In this document: piece after piece, positions 19,566-28,305 of the stretch | Position numbering within the stretch: position 1 is the stretch's first letter | How the letters are laid out: each line of letters begins with the position of its first letter | Origin: Massilia psychrophila | GTDB lineage: Bacteria; Pseudomonadota; Gammaproteobacteria; Burkholderiales; Burkholderiaceae_D | Length of the DNA: 64,000 nt | Assembly: GCF_002760665.1 (NCBI RefSeq) | Contig: NZ_PDOB01000003.1 | Coordinates: 129,434-193,433 of the forward strand | Direction of reading: 5' to 3' | Translations under genes and position numbers: made by a program | The notes under the pieces: model-generated | What the model was told of the DNA's origin: nothing | Database searches by the model: none | What the model saw: only the letters and a program-made list of their open reading frames with translations

Positions 19566-21032
19566 ATGGACGAACTTCTGATCTATTTTTACACCTCGCT
19601 GCCCTTCGTCGTGGTGCTGGCGCTCGCCGCGCTGTCGGTGGCCGGCATCGGCATCGGGATGGTGGCGCCGCGGCTGCTGGTGTATCCCTACCTGGCGATT
19701 TTCTTCCTGATCAACTCGACCAACTATGGCAACCTTGCCATCGTTTCTTACGGCAGCGGCATCTACAGCCGCGGCTCCGGCCTGCTGTATTTTTCGTTGC
19801 TGCTGTGGTACGTACTGGGCGCCTGGTGCTGCGCCCGTGCCAGCGCCAGCTTCAGGGGCCTGGACAGCGCGCCATGCAACCTGCGGCCGTGGTTTCTTGG
19901 CTGGACGCTACTGCTGCTCGGCCACGTCGTCGTCGCCATCTTCGTTGGCAAAAAATTGTCCGAAGCGCTGGCGCCCAGCGGGTTTTCCAACATCATCTGG
20001 ATGGCGCCGCTGGTGTCGCTGATGTTGCTGGCGTTTCGCACCCGCGAACACGCGGTCGAACTGGCCCGCTTCATCATGCTGGCCGGTCTTGGCCGCGCGC
20101 TGTTCGGGCTGGCGCGCTGGGCCGTGGGCGGTGGCGACCCGAACAATGTGTACGCCAACATGAACGCCATTAAGATCAAGCTGACCTTTTTCGACATCAA
20201 CGACAGCCTGCTGTGTGTGCTGGCGTTCTCGATTGCCGCCGTGCAGCTGTTCCAGGCCGCCAAGGTGGCGCGCCCACGTATCTGGACCGCGTTCGAATCG
20301 ATGACCCTGGCGACGACGGCGCTGTGCATCGTGCTGTCCTACCGGCGCACCGCGTGGATCGGGCTGGTGCTGGCGCTGCTGGTGGTGATATGGCGTTTTC
20401 CGCTGCGCCGGCGCCTGCAGCTGATCGCGCTCGGCCTGCCGTTCGTCGCTCCCGCGCTCGGCTACGTCGCGCTCAAGCGGCTGTCGCAGACCAAGGGCGC
20501 CGGCGGCGGCCTGGGCAGCCTGGCCTATGACATGCAGCCGCGCCGCTTCGGCGCCGAGAGCGAACGGGTGGTCGAACTGAAGCTGGCGCTGGCCGATTTC
20601 CTGTCCAATCCGCTGACCGGCATAGGCTCCTGGGGCCGCTACAGCGGCCATCAACGCATTTCATGGCAGGCCGGGCCCGAGGGCGGCCAGTTCATTCACA
20701 GCGGCGTCCTGCATATTGGCCTCAAGACCGGGCTGATCGGCCTGGTGCTGTTTGCCGGCACCGTGTGGGCTTTCGTCCACTTTTCACGCCGCGCCCTGCG
20801 CGAACTGCCGCCGGAGTTGCTGGGCCTGGGTACGGCCGGGGTGGCCGGGCTCGCCTTCATGCTGCCAGATCTCCTGGTCGGCACGCCATTCCCGCAGGTG
20901 CGCACCAGCCAGATGCTGGCGGTCTGCTTGGCGCTGCCTTACCTGGCGATGGCAGCGACCAACGCCGCACTGGCGGCGCGGCCGGCCGTCGTTACCGCTA
21001 CGGCATCGCGCAACCAGCCGGCGCCGGCCTGA
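19566..21032 (+). CDS. Wzy-like O-antigen ligase/polymerase family membrane protein
   Basis: This is a 488-residue protein with around eleven or twelve hydrophobic helices and a large periplasmic loop before the last group. The loop contains NPLTGIGSWGRY and QFIHSGVLHIGLKTGLIG, the GxG...HS/N...GxxG pattern of the O-antigen ligase/Wzy superfamily (Wzy_C). Because a Wzx-like flippase follows directly (TGATG overlap), it probably polymerises the EPS repeat units on the periplasmic side. Confidence 0.85.
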   Translation: MDELLIYFYTSLPFVVVLALAALSVAGIGIGMVAPRLLVYPYLAIFFLINSTNYGNLAIVSYGSGIYSRGSGLLYFSLLLWYVLGAWCCARASASFRGLDSAPCNLRPWFLGWTLLLLGHVVVAIFVGKKLSEALAPSGFSNIIWMAPLVSLMLLAFRTREHAVELARFIMLAGLGRALFGLARWAVGGGDPNNVYANMNAIKIKLTFFDINDSLLCVLAFSIAAVQLFQAAKVARPRIWTAFESMTLATTALCIVLSYRRTAWIGLVLALLVVIWRFPLRRRLQLIALGLPFVAPALGYVALKRLSQTKGAGGGLGSLAYDMQPRRFGAESERVVELKLALADFLSNPLTGIGSWGRYSGHQRISWQAGPEGGQFIHSGVLHIGLKTGLIGLVLFAGTVWAFVHFSRRALRELPPELLGLGTAGVAGLAFMLPDLLVGTPFPQVRTSQMLAVCLALPYLAMAATNAALAARPAVVTATASRNQPAPA

Positions 21033-22552
21033 TGAAGCTGCGGCTGGCCAGCAATGCATTGGCGAATCTGCTCGGCGCACTGGTGCCGTCGCTGGTGGCG
21101 CTGGGCACCGTGCCGCTGGTGGTGCGCGAACTGGGCGACGCCAGCTACGGCGTGTATTCGCTGGTGACGGCGATCGTCGGCTATTTCGCGGTGATCGACA
21201 TCAACGTGACGGCCGGCTCGGTCAAGTTCATTGCCGGATTCAGCGCGCGCAAGGAATATACAAAAATCGGCGAAACAGTTTTTTTTGGCATCATGGTCTA
21301 CGCACTGATTGGCGTAGTTGGCGCGCTTGGCCTGTACGCCGGCGCGCATTTTTTTGTCACCGAGGTGTTTAGCGTGCCGGCCGCGCTGGCGGTCGAAGCG
21401 ACCGCCACACTCCAGCTCGCCGCTCTCGGTTTTTTTCTCGGCCAGCTGCAGAACTACCTGCAAAGCGTGCCCCAGGCGCTGATGCGCTACGATGTGTCGA
21501 GCCGGCTCGAGATGCTGTTCGGCATCGCCGTGCCGCTGCTGACGGTGCTGGTGCTGATTGCCGGCCACGGCCTGTTCGAGGTGGTGCTGGTGCGGGTCGC
21601 CTCCAGCGCGCTGCATTGCCTGGTGCTGTGGCGCGCGATCCGCCGGCTGCTGCCCGTCCTTGCGCTATGTTGGCCGGGCCGCTCGACTAGGCGCGGCCTG
21701 CTCGGTTTCAGCGCCTGGTCCGTCCTCAGCCGCTTCGCCTCGCTGTCCTACGCGCATGCCGACAAGCTGATCATCGGCGCGTTGGCCGGTGTCACCGCGC
21801 TGACGTATTTCACCATCGCTGCGACCCTGGCCAATCGCGTGCTCGGGCTGACGTACCGGCTGTCCAGCGTCTTGTTCCCGGCCGCCAGCGCGCTGGCGGC
21901 CAATGGCGAACTGGCGCGGCTCGACCGGCTGTACCTGAAGGCGACCCGCTACGTGGTGTTCTTCAACGCCGCAATGCTGGTGCTGGTGGCGGTGTTCGCC
22001 CACCAGATCCTGCTGTACTGGATGAATGCGCAGTTCGCCCGCCAGGGCGCACTGGTGCTGGCGGTGATGGCGGGGTCGCAATTCGTCGACTCGCTCACCA
22101 GCCTGCCGTCCCTGGTCAACGACGGCATGGGCCACCCGCGCGTGTCGGGTCTGTTCGCCCTGGTGCGCGCGTGCGCGGGCGTGCTGATGGTCTGGCTCGG
22201 CGTGGCGTGCTGGGGCATCGATGGCGCCGCCTGGGGCCACCTGGCCGCGTCGCTGTTGCTTTCGACCGCCTTCATCGTCTACGTGCACGGACGCACCGTG
22301 CCAACCGACTTGCGCCGACTGCTGCTGCGCGGGTATGCGCCGACCTTGTATAGCGTGCTGGGCGTCGCTTTGTTCGCGGCGCTGGCCGAGCACCTGTTCG
22401 CCCGCACCGCGTTCGATTTTGTCTTCCTGCTGGCGGTCACGGTGGCGCTGTTGTTCATGGTCGGCATGCTGTTCGTCATCGACAAGGACGATCGCCTTGT
22501 TGCCTGGACCCGCGTCAAGGCTTGCCTGGGACAACTGGCGTGGAGATCCTGA
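21032..22552 (+). CDS. Wzx-like polysaccharide flippase
   Basis: This is a 506-residue protein with 12-14 predicted membrane helices. The start LASNALANLLGALVPSLV and GDASYGVYSLVTAI are typical of the polysaccharide-synthesis/MATE flippase family. ATG 21032 overlaps the previous stop (TGATG), so I use it instead of the longer upstream frame, which only shadows the previous gene. It should flip lipid-linked repeat units across the inner membrane for the polymerase. Its own stop again overlaps a start as TGATG, the start of a truncated glycosyltransferase. Confidence 0.88.
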   Translation: MKLRLASNALANLLGALVPSLVALGTVPLVVRELGDASYGVYSLVTAIVGYFAVIDINVTAGSVKFIAGFSARKEYTKIGETVFFGIMVYALIGVVGALGLYAGAHFFVTEVFSVPAALAVEATATLQLAALGFFLGQLQNYLQSVPQALMRYDVSSRLEMLFGIAVPLLTVLVLIAGHGLFEVVLVRVASSALHCLVLWRAIRRLLPVLALCWPGRSTRRGLLGFSAWSVLSRFASLSYAHADKLIIGALAGVTALTYFTIAATLANRVLGLTYRLSSVLFPAASALAANGELARLDRLYLKATRYVVFFNAAMLVLVAVFAHQILLYWMNAQFARQGALVLAVMAGSQFVDSLTSLPSLVNDGMGHPRVSGLFALVRACAGVLMVWLGVACWGIDGAAWGHLAASLLLSTAFIVYVHGRTVPTDLRRLLLRGYAPTLYSVLGVALFAALAEHLFARTAFDFVFLLAVTVALLFMVGMLFVIDKDDRLVAWTRVKACLGQLAWRS

Positions 22553-22806
22553 TGGCGTCCGAAGACCTGTCCGGCGTCCACACCGGCGGCCTCGGCAAGC
22601 ACGTCGTCAATCTGGGAAACGCCTTGCGGGCGTTGGGCCGCGACGTTGCAAACCTCGGCCGCAACGGCGGTGGCGCTCAATACTGCGCCGCGCAGATCGG
22701 TTTCCAGGGGCGCTTCATTGCGTGTTTCGACTGGCGCCGGCCCGGCTGGAAGGAAGCGCAACTGGGCTTGCCGAAACTACTGGAATGCCATGCCGAACCC
22801 GCCTAA
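22552..22806 (+). pseudogene. Truncated family 4 glycosyltransferase (N-terminal remnant)
   Basis: ATG 22552 sits in a TGATG overlap with the flippase stop; a GTG at 22540 would give the more usual N-terminus VEILMASEDLSG. The 84 codons read as the donor of a GT4/starch-synthase-like glycosyltransferase: the nucleotide-binding GGLGKHVVNLGNALRALGRDV, then IGFQGRFIACFDW and PGWKEAQLG, and then the frame stops. Such enzymes are normally about 350-450 residues, so the C-terminal two thirds are missing. The start of the next glycosyltransferase overlaps its end. An internal deletion is the simplest explanation. A short functional protein is unlikely. Confidence 0.7.
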
Positions 22807-23542
22807 GTTTTCGATCGTGACCTGTACGTGGAACAGCGCCGCCACCCTGGCCGACACGCTGGCGTCGACCCGCACCCAGAGTTGCCAGGACATCGAACAC
22901 ATCTTCGTCGACGCCGGCTCGACCGACGCCACGCTCGACATGATCGACGCCTATCCCGGCAACAAGCTGCTGCTGCGAGGCGTCAGGGGCGGCATCAGCC
23001 GCGCCATGAACCATGGCATCGAAGCGGCCAGCGGCGAATTCGTCGCCCACCTGCATTCGGACGACTATTTTGCCAATGCCGCCGTACTGGCCGGCGTCGC
23101 CTTAAATCTCGCCGCCAGCCGCCGCGACTGGCTGTTCGGCGCCGTCGAAGTTCTGAAAGACGGCGCCCTGATCGCGCCGTTTCCAGTGCGCCAGTTCAGC
23201 TACTTTGCGCTGGCGTCGGGCGCCGTCTTCATACCGCACCCGGCAGTGTTCGTGCGCAGGTCGCTGTTCGCGCGCGCCGGCATGTTCGACGAGCGGCTCA
23301 AGTTTGCAATGGACATCGACCTGTGGCTGCGGCTGGCCGCCCTGAGCCCGCCGGCCGCTCTCGACCGGACGCTGGCGGTGTTCCGCGATCACGCCGGCAG
23401 CGTTTCTTCGGCCAACCGGATCCGCGCGCGTCAGGAAGAATTTTGCGTGCGCCGCCGCTACATGGGCAAGGCACCGCTGGCCTTCGGTATCTACTGCTTG
23501 CGTTACTTCAAGCGCATGCGCGCGCTGCGCCGCATGGCCTGA
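22790..23542 (+). CDS. Family 2 glycosyltransferase
   Basis: This is a 250-residue soluble enzyme with the GT-A fold. The N-terminus FSIVTCTWNSA, the IEHIFVDAGSTDAT segment and the metal-site region HLHSDDYF are typical of GT2. The downstream FIPHPAVFVRRSLF and FAMDIDLWLRLA fit the acceptor part. Start 22790 (MPNPPKF) is used; the longer frame from 22646 lies within the truncated glycosyltransferase. It adds one sugar to the lipid-linked repeat unit; donor and linkage cannot be told from sequence. Confidence 0.9.
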   Translation: MPNPPKFSIVTCTWNSAATLADTLASTRTQSCQDIEHIFVDAGSTDATLDMIDAYPGNKLLLRGVRGGISRAMNHGIEAASGEFVAHLHSDDYFANAAVLAGVALNLAASRRDWLFGAVEVLKDGALIAPFPVRQFSYFALASGAVFIPHPAVFVRRSLFARAGMFDERLKFAMDIDLWLRLAALSPPAALDRTLAVFRDHAGSVSSANRIRARQEEFCVRRRYMGKAPLAFGIYCLRYFKRMRALRRMA

Positions 23543-23826
23543 ACAGCGCTGTGTTGGCACGCTTGCTATTACTGTTTCCTTTCGATAATTGTTACATTTG
23601 TCCGGATTTTTTGCGGAGAAAGACGTTCATTATTTACTTGATTTCTTTGTGTTGGATTATTGCATTGCACAGTGGAAAATCTTCGTATTCGACATTAAAT
23701 TGCCGTACGGAAATGTGAGTTGCGGTAACATAAAACCGTGTTCAGCAGCGGCCCGTCAGGAACTCGGGGTCCTGCGCCGCCCTTAGCCACGCAAGCAGTT
23801 CTGTTCAACATCATCGGAGTCATGTC
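23543..23826. other. AT-rich spacer upstream of the exported lyase gene
   Basis: These 284 bases are clearly more AT-rich than the surrounding locus, especially 23570-23720, and hold no gene. They break the tight packing of the operon and probably carry a separate promoter for the lyase gene. No hexamer pair is good enough to call. Confidence 0.4.
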
Positions 23827-26055
23827 ATGAAATTCCCCCGTCAAGAGATCAGGCGCATGCTGGCCATTTCCGCGCTTTTGTTGTGCTCGAGCGCGCGCGC
23901 CGACTGGGCCCAGTCGTCCGATGTACTGGTGGTCAAGCCGGCCCCCGAGCTGGGCCAGGTGCAGGCACAAAATCCTCCTGGATTCACGTGGGCGCGCCAT
24001 CCGACCGGCGCCGCCCAGTACGAAATCGAGATCACGCTGGACGGCGCCACGCCCGAGAGCGCCATTGTCGAGCGCAACTGGTACCTGCCGGCCAAGGCCA
24101 TGGCCAACGGCACCTACAACTGGCGGGTGCGTCCGCTCGGTTCGACCGACTGGTCGGCCGCGCGCCGCTTCGTCATCGCCGCCCGTTCAAGCATCTTCGA
24201 AGTACCGGACAACGCCACCCTGCGCGCCCGCATCATCGCCCGCGGCCATCCGCGCTCACTGCCGCCGTCGTTCGTGCCGATGACGCAGTGGAGCGCTGCG
24301 CGCATGCTCGCGCTCGAGCCCTTCACCAGCCGCATGACGAACGAAATCAAGCTGCAGATCAACGCGCTGCCGCTGCTGTCGGACGCGCGCTGGCCGGTGA
24401 TTATCTCGGCGCCGCTGACGGCGTCGATGAACGTCCAGCAGACCGACATCCGCAACCGCATCAACGAAACGAGCCGCCAACTGCAGGCGGCAGCGGTGAT
24501 GTGGCGCCTCAAGGGCGATCCGATGTACCTGGCCGAAGCGCTGCGCAAGGGCGACGCCATCGCCTCGCTCGATACGGCGGGACCGACCAGCTTCGCCAAT
24601 CAGGACCAGGCCACGCGCGAAATCGCGGTGGCGCTGGCCAAGGGGCTCGACGTGCTGGCGGGCGGCCTCGATGCGGCCCGCAGGGCGGCCTGGCTGGCTG
24701 CGATCACCACCCGTACCGATGAAATATACGCCAACCTGGCCGGCGCCAATGGCCGCCTCGACCAGTTCCCGTTCGACTCGCACGCCAACACCAGCCTGGT
24801 GTACCTGGTGCTGATCTCGAGCCTGACCCTGGGCGACATCCCGCAGGCGCAGAAGTGGTTCGACTTCTCGTTTCGCGCCTACGCCAGCAGCACGACGCCA
24901 TGGAGCGGCCCGGAAGGCGGCTATGCCAACGGCACCGCTTACGCCGAATATACCGCCGGCTACCTGGTGGCGCTGTGGGACCCGCTGTCGCAGGCCACCG
25001 GCATCAACTTCTACGCCAAGCCATGGGCCTCGGGTTTTCTGGAATTCGCTGCCCAGTTCACACCACCCGGCGCCCGCACCCACGTGTTCGGCGACGCCTC
25101 CGATACCAAACCCGACACCCGGGTCTTCCACGCCTTTGCCTCGCGCCTGTGGTCGCCCCGCGCCGCCTGGTACGTGAAAAACCTCGGCGGCACCGAGGAC
25201 ACGCTGTCGCTGCTGCAGGCGCCGTACCCGCTGCCGGTAGCTTCCACCACGTACGTGTCGGCGCCGTCGAATTCGGCTTTCTTTCCGAGCATCGGCTGGA
25301 CCGCGATGCACAGCGACCTGAACTCGCTGAACCGCACCTCGGTGTACTTCAAGTCCAGTCCGTACGGCTCGTTCAATCACAGCCACGGCGACCAGAACGC
25401 CTTCGTGCTGTCGGTGGCCGGCCAGCCGCTGCTGGTCAAGGCTGGCTGGTACGACTGGTACGGCTCGCCGAACTGGCTCACCTGGTACCGTCAGACCCGC
25501 TCGGCCAACGCAGTCACCTTCGACGGCGGCAAGGGCCAGTTGATCGACGGCTACCGCGAGACGCTGCAGCGTAACGGCAAGATCACCGCCTTCTCCGCCC
25601 AGCCGACCTACGACTATGCCGAAGGCGACGCGCTGGCCGCGTACGGCGCCGCGCTCACGAGCGCCAAGCGCCAGCTGTGGTACCTGCGCAACGTCAACGC
25701 CGTGCTGATCCGCGACAAGCTGGCGTCGAGCGTGCCGCGCGATTTCGAGTTCAACCTGCACGCGCTGACCGCGTTTACGGTCGAGAGTCCAAACGCCGTC
25801 AAGGTCGCCATCAATGGCCAGTCGGTGTGCGTGCGTTCGCTCGGCGCCGGCGCCTGGGCGCCACGCGCCGGCGGCGCGCCGAAGCCTGGCCAGGTCGAAG
25901 AGCATGGCGCGTTCACCTTGCAGACCGCCGCCGCCGCACCGGCCGAATTCCTGGTGCTGCTCGACGTCGGCTGCAAGCGTCCGGTAGTGACCATCACCAC
26001 CTTCGGCGGCATTCGCACGGTTAACGTTGGAGGCCAGGCAGTTACGCTGAACTGA
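23827..26055 (+). CDS. Exported heparinase II/III-like polysaccharide lyase
   Basis: This is a 742-residue protein with a signal peptide (LAISALLLCSSARA, cut near residue 25). A beta-sandwich/fibronectin-like N-terminal part (NPPGFTWARHP, YNWRVRPLGS) resembles DUF4962. An all-alpha toroid follows, with GGYANGTAYAEYTAGY. The C-terminal beta-sheet domain contains FNHSHGDQNAFVLSVAG and WYDWYGSPNW, the heparinase II/III metal and catalytic region (His/Asp-rich). It is predicted to act in the periplasm or outside, cutting uronic-acid polymers or trimming the EPS made by this locus. The true substrate is unknown. It has its own AT-rich upstream spacer. Confidence 0.82.
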   Translation: MKFPRQEIRRMLAISALLLCSSARADWAQSSDVLVVKPAPELGQVQAQNPPGFTWARHPTGAAQYEIEITLDGATPESAIVERNWYLPAKAMANGTYNWRVRPLGSTDWSAARRFVIAARSSIFEVPDNATLRARIIARGHPRSLPPSFVPMTQWSAARMLALEPFTSRMTNEIKLQINALPLLSDARWPVIISAPLTASMNVQQTDIRNRINETSRQLQAAAVMWRLKGDPMYLAEALRKGDAIASLDTAGPTSFANQDQATREIAVALAKGLDVLAGGLDAARRAAWLAAITTRTDEIYANLAGANGRLDQFPFDSHANTSLVYLVLISSLTLGDIPQAQKWFDFSFRAYASSTTPWSGPEGGYANGTAYAEYTAGYLVALWDPLSQATGINFYAKPWASGFLEFAAQFTPPGARTHVFGDASDTKPDTRVFHAFASRLWSPRAAWYVKNLGGTEDTLSLLQAPYPLPVASTTYVSAPSNSAFFPSIGWTAMHSDLNSLNRTSVYFKSSPYGSFNHSHGDQNAFVLSVAGQPLLVKAGWYDWYGSPNWLTWYRQTRSANAVTFDGGKGQLIDGYRETLQRNGKITAFSAQPTYDYAEGDALAAYGAALTSAKRQLWYLRNVNAVLIRDKLASSVPRDFEFNLHALTAFTVESPNAVKVAINGQSVCVRSLGAGAWAPRAGGAPKPGQVEEHGAFTLQTAAAAPAEFLVLLDVGCKRPVVTITTFGGIRTVNVGGQAVTLN

Positions 26056-26098
26056 TCAACACCACCCCGCGCTCCCGGTGCTACACTCGGCGCGACGA

Positions 26099-26129
26099 TG
26101 TCCTTCGTCACTTGCCGTGGCGAAGGACA
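26099..26129 (+). terminator. Strong hairpin inside the EPS locus, terminator- or attenuator-like
   Basis: TGTCCTTCGTCAC (26099-26111) pairs with GTGGCGAAGGACA (26117-26129) over 13 positions with one G-T pair and a 5-base loop. The following bases, ATTTCGTTT, are only moderately T-rich. It lies between the lyase stop (26055) and the next start (26169). It could end the upstream transcript in part, or protect mRNA ends. Confidence 0.5.
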
Positions 26130-26168
26130 ATTTCGTTTCCGCTCCCTCCACAAGCACGAGACGCGTCC

Positions 26169-27020
26169 ATGCAGCAGGTCATCCTGATCCACGCTCATAA
26201 AGATCTTGGGCAACTCAACACACTGGTCAGCCAGCTGCTGGATGACGACTTTCTGATCTACGTCAACGTCGATGCCAAGTCGGCGATCGACGTCAACGGC
26301 CTGCATCCGGCGGCGCGCCTTGTGCTGCCGCGCATCGCCATCTACTGGGGCCAGTTCAGCCAGGTCGAGGCCACACTCAATTCGATGCGCCAGATCCTGA
26401 TTGAGGTGGGCGCCTTCGACAAGCTGGTATTCATCAGCGCCCAGGATGCGCCGCTGCTGCCGAACCGGCGCCTCAAGATGGAACTGGCGGCGCTGGCCGG
26501 GCGTGAGCTGCTCGACTGTGTCGCGGTCGGCCCGCACGGCTGGGCATGCGCCGAGCGCTACCAGTATTTCCACGCTAGCGGCGCAGTCAAGGCGCTGGTC
26601 TGCCGCGCCGCCAACCACGTCATGCGCGTTGGCGGCCTGCGCCGCGCCATGGTCAACGGCTGGCAGCCGTGGGGCGGCTCGTCCTGGTGGTCGCTGTCGC
26701 GCGCGTGCGTCGAGGCGATCCTCAAACGGGTGGGCACCGACCCGGCGATCGTGCGCTTTTTTCGCAGCGTGACCTGTCCCGACGAACTGTTCTTCCAGAC
26801 CTTGGTGATGAATTCTCCGTTCCGGGGTAGCGTGGTGCTTGAAAATTTTCGCCACATCGACTGGGACGGTGCCAAAGCGCGCCACCCGAAGGTGCTCGAC
26901 GAACGCGACTTTGCCGCCATCAGCGCCTCGCGCGCGCATTTCTGCCGCAAGATCGAGGCGCCTGCCAGCGCCGCACTGCTGCCGCTGCTGAGCCGGCTGC
27001 GCGAAAGCCGCGAACCATGA
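26169..27020 (+). CDS. Core-2/I-branching (GT14-like) beta-glycosyltransferase
   Basis: This is a 283-residue protein starting MQQVILIHAHKD; the longer frame from 26112 runs through the hairpin and is rejected. Segments such as YVNVDAKS, YWGQFSQVEATLNSM, ISAQDAPLLP, WQPWGGSSWWSLS and CPDELFFQTL match the bacterial branch of the core-2/I-branching N-acetylglucosaminyltransferase family (PF02485). It has no signal peptide, so it works on the cytoplasmic side. It may add a branch sugar. The stop overlaps the next start (ATGA). Confidence 0.88.
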   Translation: MQQVILIHAHKDLGQLNTLVSQLLDDDFLIYVNVDAKSAIDVNGLHPAARLVLPRIAIYWGQFSQVEATLNSMRQILIEVGAFDKLVFISAQDAPLLPNRRLKMELAALAGRELLDCVAVGPHGWACAERYQYFHASGAVKALVCRAANHVMRVGGLRRAMVNGWQPWGGSSWWSLSRACVEAILKRVGTDPAIVRFFRSVTCPDELFFQTLVMNSPFRGSVVLENFRHIDWDGAKARHPKVLDERDFAAISASRAHFCRKIEAPASAALLPLLSRLRESREP

Positions 27021-28237
27021 CGCCGCTGCGCCGGGTTCGCGGGGTGCGTCTGTTTCCGCTGTCGATCGCCTTTGTCGTGCGCGACCCGCTGCCGCCCACC
27101 CGCGCCGACGTGCTGACCCTGTTCGGCGCCGAATTGCCGCGCTACGGCATCGGCGCCGTGTGGATCGGGCAAGGCACTCACCAGCAGGGCGCATTATCCG
27201 GCGCTTTTAGCCCATTCTTCGACGCACTCGGCCTGTGGCGCGCGTGGCGCACCGGCCCGATCGATTGCGTCCAGGTGCGCGACAAGATCGCCGCCGCGCT
27301 GGTCGGGCGGCTTGCCGCCGCCATGCTCGGCGTGCCGTTCTTTTACTGGATGTCGTTCCCGATGGCCGAAGGGTATGCCGTGCGCCGCGACCAGATCGGG
27401 CAACAGCGGCGCGGCCTGAAGTGGGCCGCCCATGCGCTGCGCGCGGCGCTCGCGCGTGCGCTGGTCTACCGGCTGGTGCTGCCCGCCGCCCGCCACGTGT
27501 TCGTCCAGAGCGACGCGATGGCCGACGCCTTGGCGCACCGCGGCGTGGATCGCGCGCGCATGACGGCGGTGCCGATGGGCGTCGACGCCGCCCTGTTCGA
27601 CCGCAATGCGATAACGCCGGCCCAGGATGCGCGCCTCGACGCTCGCCGCGTCATTGTCTACCTCGGGCGCATTGCGCAGTCGCGCCGCTCCGATTTTTTG
27701 CTCGACGTTGTCGAACTGCTGCGCCCGGGCGTGCCGGACGTCCTGCTGGTGATCGCCGGCGACGCCGCCTCGGCAGACGAGATGGCGTGGATGCGGCGCC
27801 AGATCGCCACGCGCGCCCTGCAAGAGCACGTGCTGCTGACCGGCTGGCTGCCGCAGCGCGCCGCCCTCGGCTACGCGGTGCGCGCCGAGGTCGGCCTGTC
27901 GCCGATTCCGCGCGGCGCCCTGTTCGACGTGTCGTCGCCGACCAAGCTGGTGGAGTACCTCGCGCTGGGTATCGCCAGCGTCGCCAACGACATCCCCGAC
28001 CAGCAACTGGTGATCGAGCAGAGCGGGGCGGGCCTGTCGGCGCCGATGCAGGCCGGCCCGTTCAGCGCGGCGGTGCGCGCGCTGCTCGATGATCCGGCTT
28101 TGCGCTGCCGCCTTGCCGAGCGCGGCCCCGCGTGGGTCAGGCGCCATCGCAGTTACGACATCCTCGGCCGCCAGGTCGCCGAAGCCTACGACCGGCTGCT
28201 GCCGCTGCATGGCGTGCACGCCGCCGCGCCGCGTTGA
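27017..28237 (+). CDS. Family 4 glycosyltransferase
   Basis: This is a 406-residue GT-B enzyme. The C-terminal donor-binding domain shows VIVYLGRIAQSRRSDF, LLVIAGDAAS and the Glu-x7-Glu-like region SSPTKLVEYLALGIASVAND. The N-terminal acceptor domain contains YWMSFPMAEGYA. It is translationally coupled to the GT14-like gene by an ATGA overlap. It transfers an unidentified sugar during assembly of the repeat unit. Confidence 0.88.
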   Translation: MTPLRRVRGVRLFPLSIAFVVRDPLPPTRADVLTLFGAELPRYGIGAVWIGQGTHQQGALSGAFSPFFDALGLWRAWRTGPIDCVQVRDKIAAALVGRLAAAMLGVPFFYWMSFPMAEGYAVRRDQIGQQRRGLKWAAHALRAALARALVYRLVLPAARHVFVQSDAMADALAHRGVDRARMTAVPMGVDAALFDRNAITPAQDARLDARRVIVYLGRIAQSRRSDFLLDVVELLRPGVPDVLLVIAGDAASADEMAWMRRQIATRALQEHVLLTGWLPQRAALGYAVRAEVGLSPIPRGALFDVSSPTKLVEYLALGIASVANDIPDQQLVIEQSGAGLSAPMQAGPFSAAVRALLDDPALRCRLAERGPAWVRRHRSYDILGRQVAEAYDRLLPLHGVHAAAPR

Positions 28238-28305
28238 ATCATGCCGTATTCTTATTGTGAAACCGGAGGCCGAATGCAAGCGAAGCCGATGTCGATGTCG
28301 AAAGC

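Noticed and set aside
22646-22789. N-terminal extension of the GT2 glycosyltransferase frame
   Set aside because: It lies in the truncated GT4 gene in another frame and is Arg-rich without homology; the GT2 fold starts at 22790.
23650-23675. Sigma-54-like TTGG...TTGCA element upstream of the exported lyase gene
   Set aside because: The -24 half lacks the C-A of TGGCA and the spacing is one base too long; chance match in an AT-rich stretch.
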